Shown: positions 38,101 through 49,180 of the stretch, in pieces
Layout: each line of letters starts with the position of its first letter
Numbering within the stretch: the stretch's first letter is position 1
DNA from: Phallusia mammillata
Lineage: Eukaryota > Chordata > Ascidiacea > Phlebobranchia > Ascidiidae
Assembly: GCA_003260075.1 (NCBI GenBank)
Contig: QLIY01000516.1
Location: forward strand, 40,461 to 104,460
DNA length: 64,000 nucleotides
Direction of reading: 5' to 3'
The notes under the pieces: model-generated
The model's database searches: none
Seen by the model: only the letters and a program-made list of their open reading frames with translations
Told to the model about the DNA's origin: nothing
Translations under genes and position numbers: made by a program

Positions 38101-38444
38101 ATTTTACAGATTCCTCAACCACAACATCAGCATCAGCATCATCAACGGTTGAATCACACTCAACTACAACTCTGCCAACAACATCATCGTCAACAGTTGT
38201 AGTAGGTGGCTCAACGACGCATGGAGCGTCTGGTTCTAGCGCCCCGTCAACATCCAACACAACACCACCCACAAACACCGCATCACCAGCATCTCCTACC
38301 AAAACTGATTCTCCAGCAGAAACCGCTGAACCAACTTCGACCCTGGCAGCCACCACCACGTCCGGAACGCCTACGACTAAACATCAACTGGTCCATTCCA
38401 TGCTTGTCGCTTTTTTGACCGTCCTTACTGCACTTGTCTTGTAA
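35103..38444 (+). CDS. Gene A: GPI-anchored 20-cysteine family member (8 exons, exon 6 gapped)
   Basis: Exons: 35103-35160, 35347-35487, 35625-35798, 36236-36344, 36578-36692, 37190-37435, 37639-37823, 38110-38444. All have GT-AG borders and phases 1,1,1,2,0,2,1. Exon 1 is a signal peptide (MKLVLFFSVAVLSGISATNG). Exons 2-3 form a Cys-rich module (VVCYKGS...VCPPGYLC; NCSVMTCDKFLCNAPKLPNG) and exons 4-7 a helical Cys-rich module (CLTGYCPTVLDAI; AWKTRCNKSAVIEIL). Exon 8 is a 111-residue Ser/Thr/Pro-rich mucin-like stalk ending VHSMLVAFLTVLTALVL, a GPI-signal-type tail. Exon 6 is broken by 15 G (37316-37330) standing where paralogs have 59 nt, so the literal frame is lost; this is probably a gap. 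Part of exon 4 is repeated at 36031-36081 before an N. A poly(A) signal AATAAA lies at 38628-38633. No known family recognised. Confidence 0.82.
35875..36286 (+). repeat. Direct duplication around an N in gene A intron 3/exon 4
   Basis: Positions 35875-36081 and 36083-36286 are near-identical copies with small substitutions and indels, joined by the only N in the window (36082). The first copy stops inside exon 4. This looks like two alleles of one contig end left unmerged. Confidence 0.75.
36828..37130 (+). repeat. 147-bp direct duplication around 10 G, gene A intron 5
   Basis: 36828-36974 and 36985-37130 are near-identical; G run at 36975-36984. Confidence 0.85.
37316..37330 (+). other. 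15-G run replacing 59 nt of exon 6
   Basis: Exon 6 is 290 nt in B, C and E. In A there are 126 nt before the G run and 105 nt after, so 59 nt are missing. The run shifts the frame. Probable assembly gap fill. Confidence 0.8.
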
Positions 38445-39240
38445 ATTCATTCGCTTTTGTTCAAACTAAAATTGTTTTGTCTTTAAGCCTATTACAATGT
38501 GACTTGTACATTATTTTGTTTGTATTTTAAAAGGTTTTCTCCAATTCGGGGGTAAATGTTTTGCAATGGAATCAAACGGTTTAATTACTTGACTTTCTGT
38601 TAATTATAATTATATTGTAACAACAAAAATAAAAATATACTGTACAACAAAATCTCCTTTCGACAGAATGCAACTTAAAAGTTAATCAGTGTTAAATTCT
38701 TTCGCCGTTGAACAAATATAACTATTTTGTACATCATGTCTTCAAACCTTAAACGAAGTAAGTTGACAAAACACACCTTAACCCTAATCAAGTGGTTTCC
38801 AATCGGGACTGAATTCCTCACAAGGGGGGTTTTGAAACTTGACTGGAGGAATTGTTCTTCATTGGTACATGTGGTTTGTAAATATTCTCTTGAGCTCTGG
38901 GAATATGACCTGTAAAGTGAATAAAAGAGCCAATTTCGAATGATCTTTGTATGGTTTAGCATCTACTCTGTAGTATATTGGAGAGGAAAGAAATGTTTTG
39001 GATTGTTAAATGAGGAATTCGTTTAAAAGGTCGGGACCACTACGCCTAATCACTCACAATAATTCTGTCTTGTTTAAATCTAACAATGCTTGTTTACCGG
39101 AATAACTAGAAGGGGACTTCTCTTTTTTTAAACTCTTTTCGTACATAGTCTTTAGAAAATCAGAAAAAGGATATAACGCATAACTTGTATCAGCAAAAAT
39201 AGCTAATTTTAGAGTGGTTATGGACGAGATACATAAAACA

Positions 39241-39889
39241 GTTTTAACTTCTGTCGCGGGCAGCTCAAATGCTTCACGCGGGACGGATCGGGCCCTTAGG
39301 TTGCCAACCCTTACTTTAAACCAGTGATGTCCAACTCGAAAAGAGCGCCGTGCCAATTTTGGTTTTCAAACATACTCGCGTGCCAACGTTTGGTTATTTT
39401 TTGGAAGTCCACGTTAGTTTATTTAGCAATTGTTTGGCCCTTCCTACTTCACTGCAGTTTTCAACCCAGGCTCTTCACGCGTAGTCTGCTATTGTTAGTT
39501 GTTTTTTATTTTTTTTTATTTACCATGTGCCCGTTTCTCAGACTGGTGCCAAATTTCGATATTCGGCGGGGGGGGGGTAACTTCTGTCGCGGGCAGCTCA
39601 AATGCTTCACGCGGGACGGATCGGGCCCTTAGGTTGCCAACCCTTACTTTAAACCAGTGATGTCCAACTCGAAAAGAGCGCCGTGCCAATTTTGGTTTTC
39701 AAACATACTCGCGTGCCAACGTTTGGTTATTTTTTGGAAGTCCACGTTAGTTTATTTAGCAATTGTTTGGCCCTTCCTACTTCACTGCAGTTTTCAACCC
39801 AGGCTCTTCACGCGTAGTCTGCTATTGTTAGTTATTAGTTTATTACCATGTGCCCGTTTCTCAGACTGGTGCCAAATTTCGATATTCGG
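39241..39889 (+). repeat. About 320-bp direct duplication around 10 G
   Basis: 39241-39567 and 39578-39889 are near-identical except for a T-rich length difference; G run at 39568-39577. The repeated piece has a hAT-like end (CAGTGATGTCCAACTCG). Confidence 0.85.
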
Positions 39890-40719
39890 CCAATGTATCA
39901 ACTTTCGTTAAAAATCTTATGTCGTCGAATGAAAGTAAACTTGTTCATAAAACTCTAGAGATTGTGTGACAAGTCCTAATGCTTTCTATCTGAATGTTTG
40001 CAAAAGCTCGAGCGCCATTTTAAAGTGCTCTGCCACATATGACACTGCTTTAAACTATTGTTATCAAACGAAAATACAACTTTAACAATTACTCATTATG
40101 ACTTAACAGTTTAAAGGGTTTTTGAGGCAAAGGCATTAGTTTTGATTGCTTTCAACACGATTTGTTGTTGACACTGTTTAATTGTGACAACCACTACAAT
40201 CTAGTGACTAGATCATGACGATTCTTCGAATTCATCCACGTCTGCACGCTGGCGTCAAAAGCATGCAAGACCGGCGTCACGTTGTTTAACGGCTCAACGT
40301 ATTACGACATTGCGAAACTCTCACTTGGAAATTTCCGCTTAAAAATAAGTTTTCCATTAATGAGGTATTGCCCGATGACAAGAATAATGACAAGTCAATG
40401 GTAATAAAAGTGGCAGTGCGTTGAAGTTGAAATTTCATACTTGTTCGCGTGGGTATGCGCTTCTTCAGCTAAGACTAGCTTAAACTTACAAGTAGTTTTC
40501 GCTCACTTTGTTAAGGTTTAAAACAGAAAAAAACGAAACGATCAAATGCTGTTTTTTATGGATTGCAAATTTATTTACAGTGTTTCACTCAGATCGAGGA
40601 TTGTTCACAAAACGTAGCAAATATTATAGATGCGAGTAAAAATGATATTTTAGTACGGTTTGTCAAGGTCTCTGGAAACTATAGCAACAAGAAAGATGGT
40701 TGCTTTCAGGACCTAAAAC

Positions 40720-40837
40720 GGTAGAGCTACTAACGCGGTGCCTCCTAGGAGATCCAAAAGTGCCTAATTTTTAAAACGGTGTATCTCACAAAATGCTAAC
40801 GGTTAGGGCTATTAGGGTCGGGGTAAGGTATTAGCAT

Positions 40838-40917
<80 letters not shown>

Positions 40918-41043
40918 TTTAAACATTTACATCCTAAACCAACCCTTTTTAGCCGCTAAATAAATAATTCAGCTCTTTACGCCACTTATCGAAAATTAAG
41001 CGCTTTTGGATCTCCTAGGAGGCACCGCGTCAGTAGCTCTACC
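40720..41043. mobile_element. TIR element with 9-bp target duplication (MULE-like MITE)
   Basis: Long terminal inverted repeats of about 44 bp begin GGTAGAGCTACT and contain GCCTCCTAGGAGATCC. The arms differ at only a few positions. Flanks ACCTAAAAC (40711-40719) and ACCTACAAC (41044-41052) match at 8 of 9 bases; 9-bp duplications are typical of Mutator-like elements. The interior contains 78 G (40838-40915). No coding capacity. Confidence 0.6.
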
Positions 41044-41367
41044 ACCTACAACTGGGGAACAATTTTCTATGTTGTAAAGCGATTTTGCGCTCATGAATCC
41101 TGCCTTTTTAGGTTAGTGCTGATTATTATCAGGAATGATGAATTATTATGCACAATGTTTGGGGGTGTTACCCGTAAATATTTGTTGCTTAACTTTAAAT
41201 GGTTTTACAGTATGTCCAAGTTTAAGTCTTGCTTATGTTAAAAAAAAATCCTTACATTAAAAACCGGCGCAGCATAAAACATGAATGTGAATTCTTCCTC
41301 CGGTTGAACTAAATAAGTTGCGATTACTCTTTGTAGGTAAAACAAAGTAGTAACTGCATACTGTAAA

Positions 41368-44300
41368 ATGGAGTTAATCCTCTTTCTTTTTTCGGCCGTT
41401 GTTTGTCAAATTGGCGCAACGAATGGTGAGTTGTATGCTTTGTGGTAACTAAAGGTAAATTACAAAATACGTTGATTGTCTTGTATTGCTTTAAAACAAA
41501 AGTTAGAGTGAATTTATTGAAGAAGTTTCTGTCTAAAATATTTCTACTATTATACACACATTCATGCGGTTTTGGGGTGATTTTATACACAAACATAAAT
41601 TGAATCTAATTTTTCAGGACAAGTTGTGTGTCACAGCGGGTATAGGCGGTCGTTTGACGGAGACGTACTGCTTGATAACTACATGGGAACAGTCTGTCCC
41701 TCAGGGAAAGTGTGCCAAGCAACAATTATTCAAAAAGATCTTGGTTCTGTAAATATAGGTTAGAATTTTGATCATCGTAATCTAACCCGTTTTCAATGCA
41801 TTGATTAATTATCACTAAGATATCTGTACACTGATAAAAAGTTGCCGACAAAGCACACACGAAACTGTAGAGCAAACAAATTACGATTTTACACAGATTA
41901 TATATTTTGCCACTATTTTGTTTAATTTCAATACAAACAAGAGTTTATAAAGGGCCCCAAACCGCCCAAACAACTATTTAATGTCTGCCAAAGTCAAATT
42001 AGTTGTGTAAATGCATACTTGAGACTAATAACATTTTCAAACCATTATTTAGGTTATCTTGAACTTGCAAACTGCGTTTCATCGTCAACAAATATTTCCT
42101 GTGCCCAAGCTCAAGCACAGAACACGTATCCCATGGTTGCGTACCAGAACTGTTCAACAACAACCTGCAACAGTTTTCTCTGCAACGCTCCAAAGCTGCC
42201 AAGCGGGTGTACAAATAAGGAACTACCAGACGGTAGGTGTCGCTATAGACCAGCGGTCTCAAACTTTATCTATTTTTTGTTCTATAACCGTCACCGTAAC
42301 CGTATAACCGCATTTTTTGTTCTGTAACCGTCCCTTCGCATTTTTCGAGCACTTGCGGTTCAAGGCGAAAAACGCTGTTGAGTTTCCAACTAAAATTTAA
42401 TTCCTTGTTTCCAAAGTATTCCCACAACAGAATAAACTTAGTTTGGTATCGTAAGATCACTTCGCGTGGAAATGTTTCAAGGGCAATTTATTACGTCACA
42501 AACTAAAACAATTGTACCATGAACAATTACATTAGATTGTAGAAATACTGTAAGCTCCCAGCAGTTCCTCTGAAATCGCGTGGATGGCTCCTAACCCTAA
42601 GGGAGTGTGGACCCCAGTTTGAGAACCACTGCTAGACCTTTTAGATAAAATGTAATTAAATCTAAAATTACAGAAACTCAACCTGCAACTCTTATTAAAA
42701 CGTTTTAAACGGTTTAATGTTTTTCGTGTAAATACAACATTACACTTTATTATTAGACGTTCGTGTTCTTCCCAGTTGCACTCTTCGGGAAAGCTATATC
42801 AATGGAATGTCTTGCTTAAACACGTATTTTAAAGGATTTCCATATTCTAATACCACGGAATGCAAGTATGAATAATAAAAAACAAAAATAATTACTGTTA
42901 TTCAAACTACTGTTTTGTGTACAAATGGGGGGGGGGGGATACCACGGAATGCAAGTATGAATAAAAAAATTAAACAAAAATAATTACTGTTATTCAAACT
43001 ACTGTTTTGTGTACAAATGTTGTGATCGCTGGTGTGCATGGACGCTTCAGGGCTGATCCCGGTATTAATGTAATCATCGTAGCTGATCAACTGTCGAACT
43101 GGCGATCCCCTACTATACGAAGCTGACATGTGCAGCCCTTTCGGAGGGTTCACCACCGAGCATGTGAAGCTCGCAGTTGGTAGGGGGGGGGGGTTAGCTG
43201 ATCAACTGTCGAACTGGCGATCCCCTATTACAAAGCTGACATGTGCATCCCTTTCGGAGGGTTCACCACCGAGCATGTGAAGCTCGCAGTTGGTAGAGCC
43301 CGAGTCCCGGAAAGACTCAAATCTCAACGCAGGCTAAATATTTCTAGCCTGTGCCTTGCCATATGGGAATGCTAGGGAGACCGACTTGATTCGGTATTTC
43401 GCCTTTAGTGGGTCTGGCGATCTATGATTTACTGTTTGTATGTCGCAAAAGAGATTATATACATACTTATTTTGCATTTTCGAAAGTGCAAAATCAAGTA
43501 AAAAGGGGGGGGGGACGATCTATGATTTACTGTTTGTATGTCGCAAAAGAGATTATACACAACACAAAATTTGACACATTGGTAAAATATACATACTTAT
43601 TTTGCATTTTCGAAAGTGCAAAATCAAGTAAAAACATATATTTTTCCAATTAAATGGTTTTTGCACACGCAAAATGTACGAAGACGAACTACTGAGCAGA
43701 GCTTATAAAAAGTAACTTGAAAGTAATATTTTTTGTATTTTTGCTTCTAAGTGCGACCATTAACCCTGCGCTGTCGTGTTTGGTCAGCCTTATTTCAACT
43801 TGCCTCTCTGGATACTGTCCAACTGTGCTTGATGCTCTAGCCGTTCCATTGGCCTTAAATTACCAGGTATATTTGTCCAGTAACGGAGTTATGTTTTTGG
43901 GATAGCCTACTGTTGTGTTAAGTTACGTTGTTTGAAATTTAATTCTATTTTGTGGCAATTTTTCTGGTGTCAATCTCTTTGGGGATTTGCACTAGCCCTT
44001 CTACTAACTTAACCACCCCCTGCCAAACTAGAGTTGAATAAAAAGTGGAGTATACTAATGGTTACGCAAGATTGGCTGTGTATAACACAAAATGAAAAAA
44101 AAATGTAATTGATGCCGTTTTGTTTAAATTTTGTAATTGATGCCGTTTTATTGTAAGTTACATGATATCAAATAGCAAAACACTATTTTTGTCTAAATTA
44201 TTTACTTCCCATTGCAAAACAGGTTGTTATTGGAAATGCGGCCAACATCGATTCAATCGAAAAACTATTTCTTATTCCTGGTCTAAATGACACTTATATT

Positions 44301-45825
44301 CAAGACGAGATCTTGAAAGCTGTCTGCCTCCAGAGCGACTCCATCCTCCTCCGAAACATCACAGGATTTCTGGAAACGCTTGGAGCAGTTAACCTCAACT
44401 TGACCTTCGAAAACCCGGTATGCGACAACGACATGTTAAATGATCTTTACAAAGATGCCATGGCTGAAATGCCGAATATGATCAACGCAAAAACCCACAG
44501 CGCACATTGCATGTAAGAAGCATATCACTCCATGTCAATTTTGTGTGCGTGTTTGTACTACTTGTGCTGCATTGGCAAATGAAAACAAAACTATTTTCTA
44601 AAGCTGTGCGACGATTATCAGATAATTTATATTTCAAAGTGTCATAACGAAGCATGAAGATTGCTTGATTTCGGCAAGGCGGTTGTTTGACATTTTTTTG
44701 CATGAACGCTTGTCAGTCAAACCTTCATGTGTAACATCCAGTGCCGGATTAACCAACAGGCAAAGTTGGCACGTGCCTACAGGCCAGTCAAAAATCCAGG
44801 CCACTTTAAAATCAGCATAATGATTTGGCAACACTGATAATTCTAATTGTTTAGTTGGCAATCCTGATTTTCGGGCCACTTATAAATTGTGCCTACAGGC
44901 CAGCAGACCCTTAATCCAGCACTGGTAACATCTGTACTTTGAAGACTCATTTAATATAAGATGTCTTTGTTAAACGAGTTCAAGTTTGATACAAGCGGTG
45001 CAACCGTTGATCTTTAATCTTTTTACTCGTAGGTCGCTTAACAAAATAAAAACGATGGCTTTAAACGCTTGGAAAACGAGATGCAATAAATCAGCAGTTA
45101 TTGAAGTGCTTCGACCTCTACTGGGTCCGCTTTATTCTCCACTTTTACCAGAAATTGAGAAGGCAATGAATATCGTTGAAGGTTTCGTGGAAAGTCCAGA
45201 GTTCCTCGGCTGCACAGGTAGAAATTTTATTCACATAAATTGATATCCGGTTTTGGGAAATTTTCTTGTTGAATATGTTTGGTTTTGTAATTGTCAATCT
45301 GTCGTTTAAACTGAATGCGATATTAATTACTTTGATCCCTAAAAAATGTTAACCCGGTAATATTTGCTTATTTAGTGCTACACAACAATATAAATGATAT
45401 AGCAAACACCACAAAAAGTTGTTGTATTGCCAAAGTTAGAATTTCCGTTCAAAAATGATACTGGAGTACCAACAATAGTGGTATATGCTTAGCTTCTGTT
45501 TTTTTTATGTCAAACAACAATTAACATTTCAGAACGCTTAACCACAACAACTACGCTTGTAGAAGGCGACCCAACGACAACTTTGCCCCCTGCATCATCT
45601 ACGCATGGATCATCTGATTCCAGCACTTCCTCAACATCCAACACAACACCGCCCACAAACACCGCATCACCAGCATCTTCTACCAAAACTGATTCTCCAG
45701 CAGAAACCGCTAAACCAACTTCGACCCTGGCACCCACTACCACGTCGGGAGCGCCTACGACTAAGCAACAACTGTTCCATTCCATGCTTGTCGCATTGAC
45801 TTTCCTTACTGTACTTGCCCTGTAA
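41368..45825 (+). CDS. Gene B: GPI-anchored 20-cysteine family member (8 exons, 456 aa, intact)
   Basis: Exons: 41368-41425, 41618-41758, 42053-42232, 42757-42865, 43752-43866, 44223-44512, 45033-45217, 45533-45825. They join into 457 codons. Residues 1-19 are a signal peptide (MELILFLFSAVVCQIGATNG). Residues 20-126 (exons 2-3) have nine Cys, with introns in phase 1 on both sides of each exon as in Ly6/uPAR genes. Residues 127-359 (exons 4-7) have eleven Cys and are predicted mostly helical by eye (LPSCTLRESYINGMSCL; CLSGYCPTVLDALA; AWKTRCNKSAVIEVLRPLL). Residues 360-456 are a Thr/Ser/Pro-rich stalk plus hydrophobic end (FHSMLVALTFLTVLAL). Several NxS/T sites occur. Introns carry a hAT MITE in intron 3, an unidentified element in intron 4 and another MITE in intron 6. 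Poly(A) signal at 46003-46008. Function unknown; an extracellular GPI-anchored protein is inferred. Confidence 0.87.
42251..42631. mobile_element. hAT-type MITE in gene B intron 3
   Basis: Ends CAGCGGTCTCAAACTTT and AGTTTGAGAACCACTG are inverted repeats of the common hAT form. Flanks CTATAGAC and CTAGACCT are only roughly alike, so the target duplication has decayed. Absent from this intron in genes A, C, D and E. Confidence 0.6.
42851..43018 (+). repeat. Direct duplication around 12 G, gene B exon 4/intron 4
   Basis: 42851-42926 and 42939-43018 are near-identical; G run at 42927-42938. The second copy repeats the last 15 bases of exon 4 with its donor. Confidence 0.85.
43019..43420. other. 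Unidentified GC-richer element in gene B intron 4
   Basis: Unlike surrounding AT-rich intron DNA, this block has words such as CCCTTTCGGAGGGTTCACCA, TAGAGCCCGAGTCCCGGAAA and a perfect 7-bp stem (CAGGCTA at 43330, TAGCCTG at 43345). It has no counterpart in intron 4 of A or E. A 3' fragment of a retroelement or a SINE is possible. Part of it is duplicated around a poly-G run (43183-43193). Confidence 0.35.
43081..43297 (+). repeat. Direct duplication around 11 G, gene B intron 4
   Basis: 43081-43182 and 43194-43297 are near-identical; G run at 43183-43193. Confidence 0.85.
43417..43634 (+). repeat. Direct duplication around 10 G, gene B intron 4
   Basis: 43417-43504 and 43515-43634 are near-identical apart from an indel of about 30 bp; G run at 43505-43514. 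Confidence 0.85.
44739..44924. mobile_element. hAT-type MITE with perfect 8-bp TSD, gene B intron 6
   Basis: 186 bp. Terminal inverted repeats CAGTGCCGGATTAA and TTAATCCAGCACTG. Perfect target duplication GTAACATC at 44731-44738 and 44925-44932. No coding capacity. Confidence 0.88.
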
Positions 45826-46281
45826 ATTCATTCGCCTTTGTACCAAATTCGGTGGTTTTGTGTTCAAGTTTATTACAATGTGATTTTTATATAGTTTTCT
45901 TCTTGTTTCTTATGATTTTAACAAATTAAAGTAAAAATGTGTTGGCCGGTTGATCGAATCAAAATTACATCTTTTTAAAATTTGTGACGTTTATTTATTG
46001 AAAATAAAATGTGTATTGATGACTCACGTTGCTTTCGTCGTTAGAATACGACTTAAATGTTGATCAATGTGACATAATAGTTGCAGTAGCGATTCTTAAC
46101 CGGGGTTCGTGAACGCTGAATCAATGGATCGACGAAGGCCTTTTTGAATTACATTTTGAATTTACAAATATCCGTTTTCGTCAAACTTAAAGGGGTTCTA
46201 TGGTCGCTAAAATGGCAATGTTTGTTTGCTATATCCAAACATATCGAAAAAAACATCAAAACACTTAAAGGTTGCACTAAA

Positions 46282-46648
46282 CAAGGGGTGTTTAAAGCGC
46301 GGCCCGCGGCTGTTGTTTCCAATTGTATTGCGTATGGCCCTACAAAGTTTGGATTAGGACTTTGGTTGTGGCGATTGGCGACTTCACGCAAAAGCTTTCC
46401 ATGAATCTTTATTTATCGGTAAAAAGTATGTATAGTGCTGACACAACAAAATACCATGACACTGAGCAGATTTTTCTTTCAAACGTAGTAGAAAACACAC
46501 GGTATGACTTTAAAAAACAAAACCACTTTTTTACAGCCGTATATTGGTGTTCTAAGTTTCCAGTTTAAAACATCACAAAAAACGTTGGCCCGCGAACCTT
46601 TTACCCAGTAAAAATCGGCCCCCATTGAAAATAGTTTGGACACCCCTG
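46282..46648. mobile_element. hAT-type MITE
   Basis: Ends AAGGGGTGTTTAAA and TTTGGACACCCCT are imperfect inverted repeats. Flanks GCACTAAA and GCACTAAG match at 7 of 8 bases. The interior has GGCCCGCGG-type words. Confidence 0.6.
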
Positions 46649-47056
46649 CACTAAGTTTTTTTGACGTAATAAAGAGCATTGAAGGCGTTGTTCGTAATCA
46701 GCAAAAGCAGAACAACGAATTTTTGTTGGCATTTTTGTTCATGTTTGTGTACAGTTGCTAAATATACAATGCCAAAGTTTTATAAAAAAACTATAAAATA
46801 AACACTAACAAGGGGGCGTCATTAATTGTGTGTTGTTTTCGCGGAAATGTTTTGCTGATGACACAGTTTGATCGTGACAACCAACAGAGGAGCATCGTGA
46901 CAAACATATGAACATATATCAAATGATGACGATTGAAACAAACAGTCAAAAATTCCGAAGCATGGGTTTCGTCAAATGCTGCGTAAACACACGAGGTCTG
47001 GTTTGATTTTTTCAACAAAAGGTCAAACATTTTGGCGCTCAATCATGTACATGTAT

Positions 47057-47150
47057 GTTTTTTACGGGGTTTGAACCCAGGGACGAATCCCGATCAGGGT
47101 TTTTTATGTCTGTGTATGGGTCAGGCGCGCCGGGCCATTCGGCCAGGCCC
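47057..47150 (-). mobile_element. tRNA-derived SINE, minus orientation
   Basis: Read on the minus strand it has an A box TGGCCGAATGG, the shared body word CAGACATAAAAAACC and a B box GGTTCAAACCC (one change from consensus), then an A-rich tail. Confidence 0.7.
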
Positions 47151-47489
47151 TTAATTATTTACATGCCAACCCATTTAAGTAAACATCAAAGCACATGATA
47201 TATTGACTGGTCGAAATCTTTTAACACTGGGTTCACGGTGTTAGAAAATATATTCGATGTAAAAAAAGCACTAAAGAGCAGAAATTTTCTATTGTTCAAT
47301 GTCCTAAAGCGTGAAAAATAATATGTTTTCAGTTCCTCCCCAAAACGACCACAAGTGGTAGTATGAAATTTCCCTTTTGACAAATCGGGGCATGTGCCCG
47401 TTTCATTCTCATCACGAGCTTTGTATAAAAGGGTCATTTTTCAATGATTTTCCACCGATTGTTTTGGCCACGTTTCCTTTCCTTTAGAT

Positions 47490-47706
47490 CAGTGGTTCTT
47501 AACCTTTTTTCCTTGCTGCACCCCTTTCAAATCACTAACCAATTTTCGCACCCCCTTTCAAATCACTAACCAATTTTCGCTCCCCCTTCTGTAATTGCTT
47601 AAATAGAATAGACCTAACCAACCTTAATGATTCAGCATCCCCGCACCCCCTAGGAACAGTTCTCGCACCCCTTGGGGGTGCGTGCACCCCAGGTTAAGAA
47701 CCTCTG
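47490..47706. mobile_element. hAT-type MITE with perfect 8-bp TSD
   Basis: 217 bp. Ends CAGTGGTTCTTAACC and GGTTAAGAACCTCTG. Perfect target duplication CTTTAGAT at 47482-47489 and 47707-47714. Confidence 0.88.
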
Positions 47707-48030
47707 CTTTAGATCAAGACAATAAGATCGTGAGGAAGTTGTGCATTACTTCTTTACGAAAATTTCTCACTATTACCCCGACACTGCTAAACCTTTAGTC
47801 ATCCCGGGTTGTTTTTGACACAAAACTTATTGCTTTATTGACTTGCAAGAAAGAATCTGGTCCATTTGTAGCTTAAAAGCCGAATCTGCTAGAGTAAGCT
47901 AATTGAATCAATAGACTGAAATGTAACTGTTTGACTGTGATTTGAACCAAAATCAACGCTACACAACAGGTCTTAAAAAGTGGTTTAGGCAGTAGCAAAA
48001 ACCGCCCTAACATTTGACAAAAAAAGATCA

Positions 48031-48265
48031 ATCAACATTAAATTGAACCATTTGTTGCTGCTGACATAGAAACTATTGACTCTAGATAGATTTAGCAGTA
48101 AACAAAAGTGTCTGCTACAACAAACAATATTTACTTAGCTCGGACGACCTTTGTTACGCTTAACAATTAGCACGAAAACGGTAAAAAAGTTGTTTTTTGA
48201 AAGGTTTGTTCGTAAACTGTTTGTTTCGCATTATTTGCAGGTTAACACAAAATCGCAGTTAAAAA
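48031..48265 (+). promoter_or_regulatory. Conserved upstream block of gene C (shared with D and E)
   Basis: The block contains GACATAGAAACTATTGACTC, TTTAGCAGTAAACAAAAG and ACAATTAGCACGAAAA, which recur upstream of D (52557-52804) and E (56372-56624) at the same distance from the ATG. It is probably the family promoter plus leader acceptor. Confidence 0.5.
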
Positions 48266-49149
48266 ATGAATTTAATTCTCTTCATTTCTGTTGCTGTTCT
48301 TTGTGGAATCAGCACAACCAATGGTAGGTTAAGTTGTACCTTATGTTTAATGGAAATAAACTACAAAAATATTGGTTTTCCCACATCGTTTCCATTGATG
48401 TGAAAACTGCAGCCAAGAATGAATATGTAGTTCCTTTTTGTAAGGTCTTTACTATTAAAGAAACTTGTAGTTGATTTTAGTGATTTCACACACATACAGA
48501 GGTTGCTTGACTTTTTTCAGGACAAGTTACGTGCTACAGGGGATCGAGGGAGTCTCTTGACGGAGCCGTACTTAACGACAGCTACATGGGAGGATGATGT
48601 CCCCTGGCTACCTGTGCGCAGCAACAAATATACAGAAAAATGATAAACCTCCAAATACGGGTTAGATTTTTCTAAGATTTATTTATCAAACCTTTTATTA
48701 CCGGATTGGTTTGTACATTTTATTATTTAGCTTAAACGAAAACGGACACTAAAGAAACATAAACGATTAAAAAAACATGCACAAAAAGCCCAATCCAGAT
48801 TTTAACTTTTTCTACACACGTTTAAACTTTGAAATTGCAAGCTGCGTTTTATCTTCGAATATTTCCTGTGTCCAAACCATTCCTCAGAGCAATTATCCTT
48901 ATGATTCGTACCACAACTGCTCAGTAATGACCTGCGAAAAATTTCTCTGCAATGCTCCCAAACTTCCGAACGGATGTTCAGAAAAGGAACTACCAGACGG
49001 TCGGTGTCGCTAAAACATCCTAATAAGGTACAATAGATATCAAAGCAGGAACTTGGCCGAATGGCCTGGCGCGCCTGACCCATATACAGACATAAAAAAC
49101 CTGATCGGGATTCGTCCCCGGGAGGTTCCTGGGTTCGAACCCCGTGAAG

Positions 49150-49180
<31 letters not shown>

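Larger units (their letters stand above)
38445..41367. other. Intergenic region A-B
   Basis: It holds the gene A 3' UTR with AATAAA at 38628, a long duplicated block around a poly-G run (39241-39889), a MITE with long inverted repeats (40720-41043), and upstream DNA of gene B. No other gene seen. Confidence 0.5.
45826..48265. other. Intergenic region B-C
   Basis: It contains the B poly(A) signal, two hAT MITEs (46282-46648, 47490-47706), a minus-oriented SINE (47057-47150), a repeat block shared with other intergenic regions (about 46840-46980) and the conserved upstream block of gene C (48031-48265). No additional gene seen. Confidence 0.55.

Noticed and set aside
38075-38359. Minus-strand Val/Asp-rich frames opposite the stalk exons (also 45510-45785, 51071-51331)
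   Set aside because: They mirror the Thr/Ser-rich sense coding of exon 8; no independent evidence.
49045-49140. A functional tRNA gene
   Set aside because: A and B boxes match, but there is no cloverleaf-compatible acceptor stem, and the body plus poly-A tail and other copies show it is a SINE.
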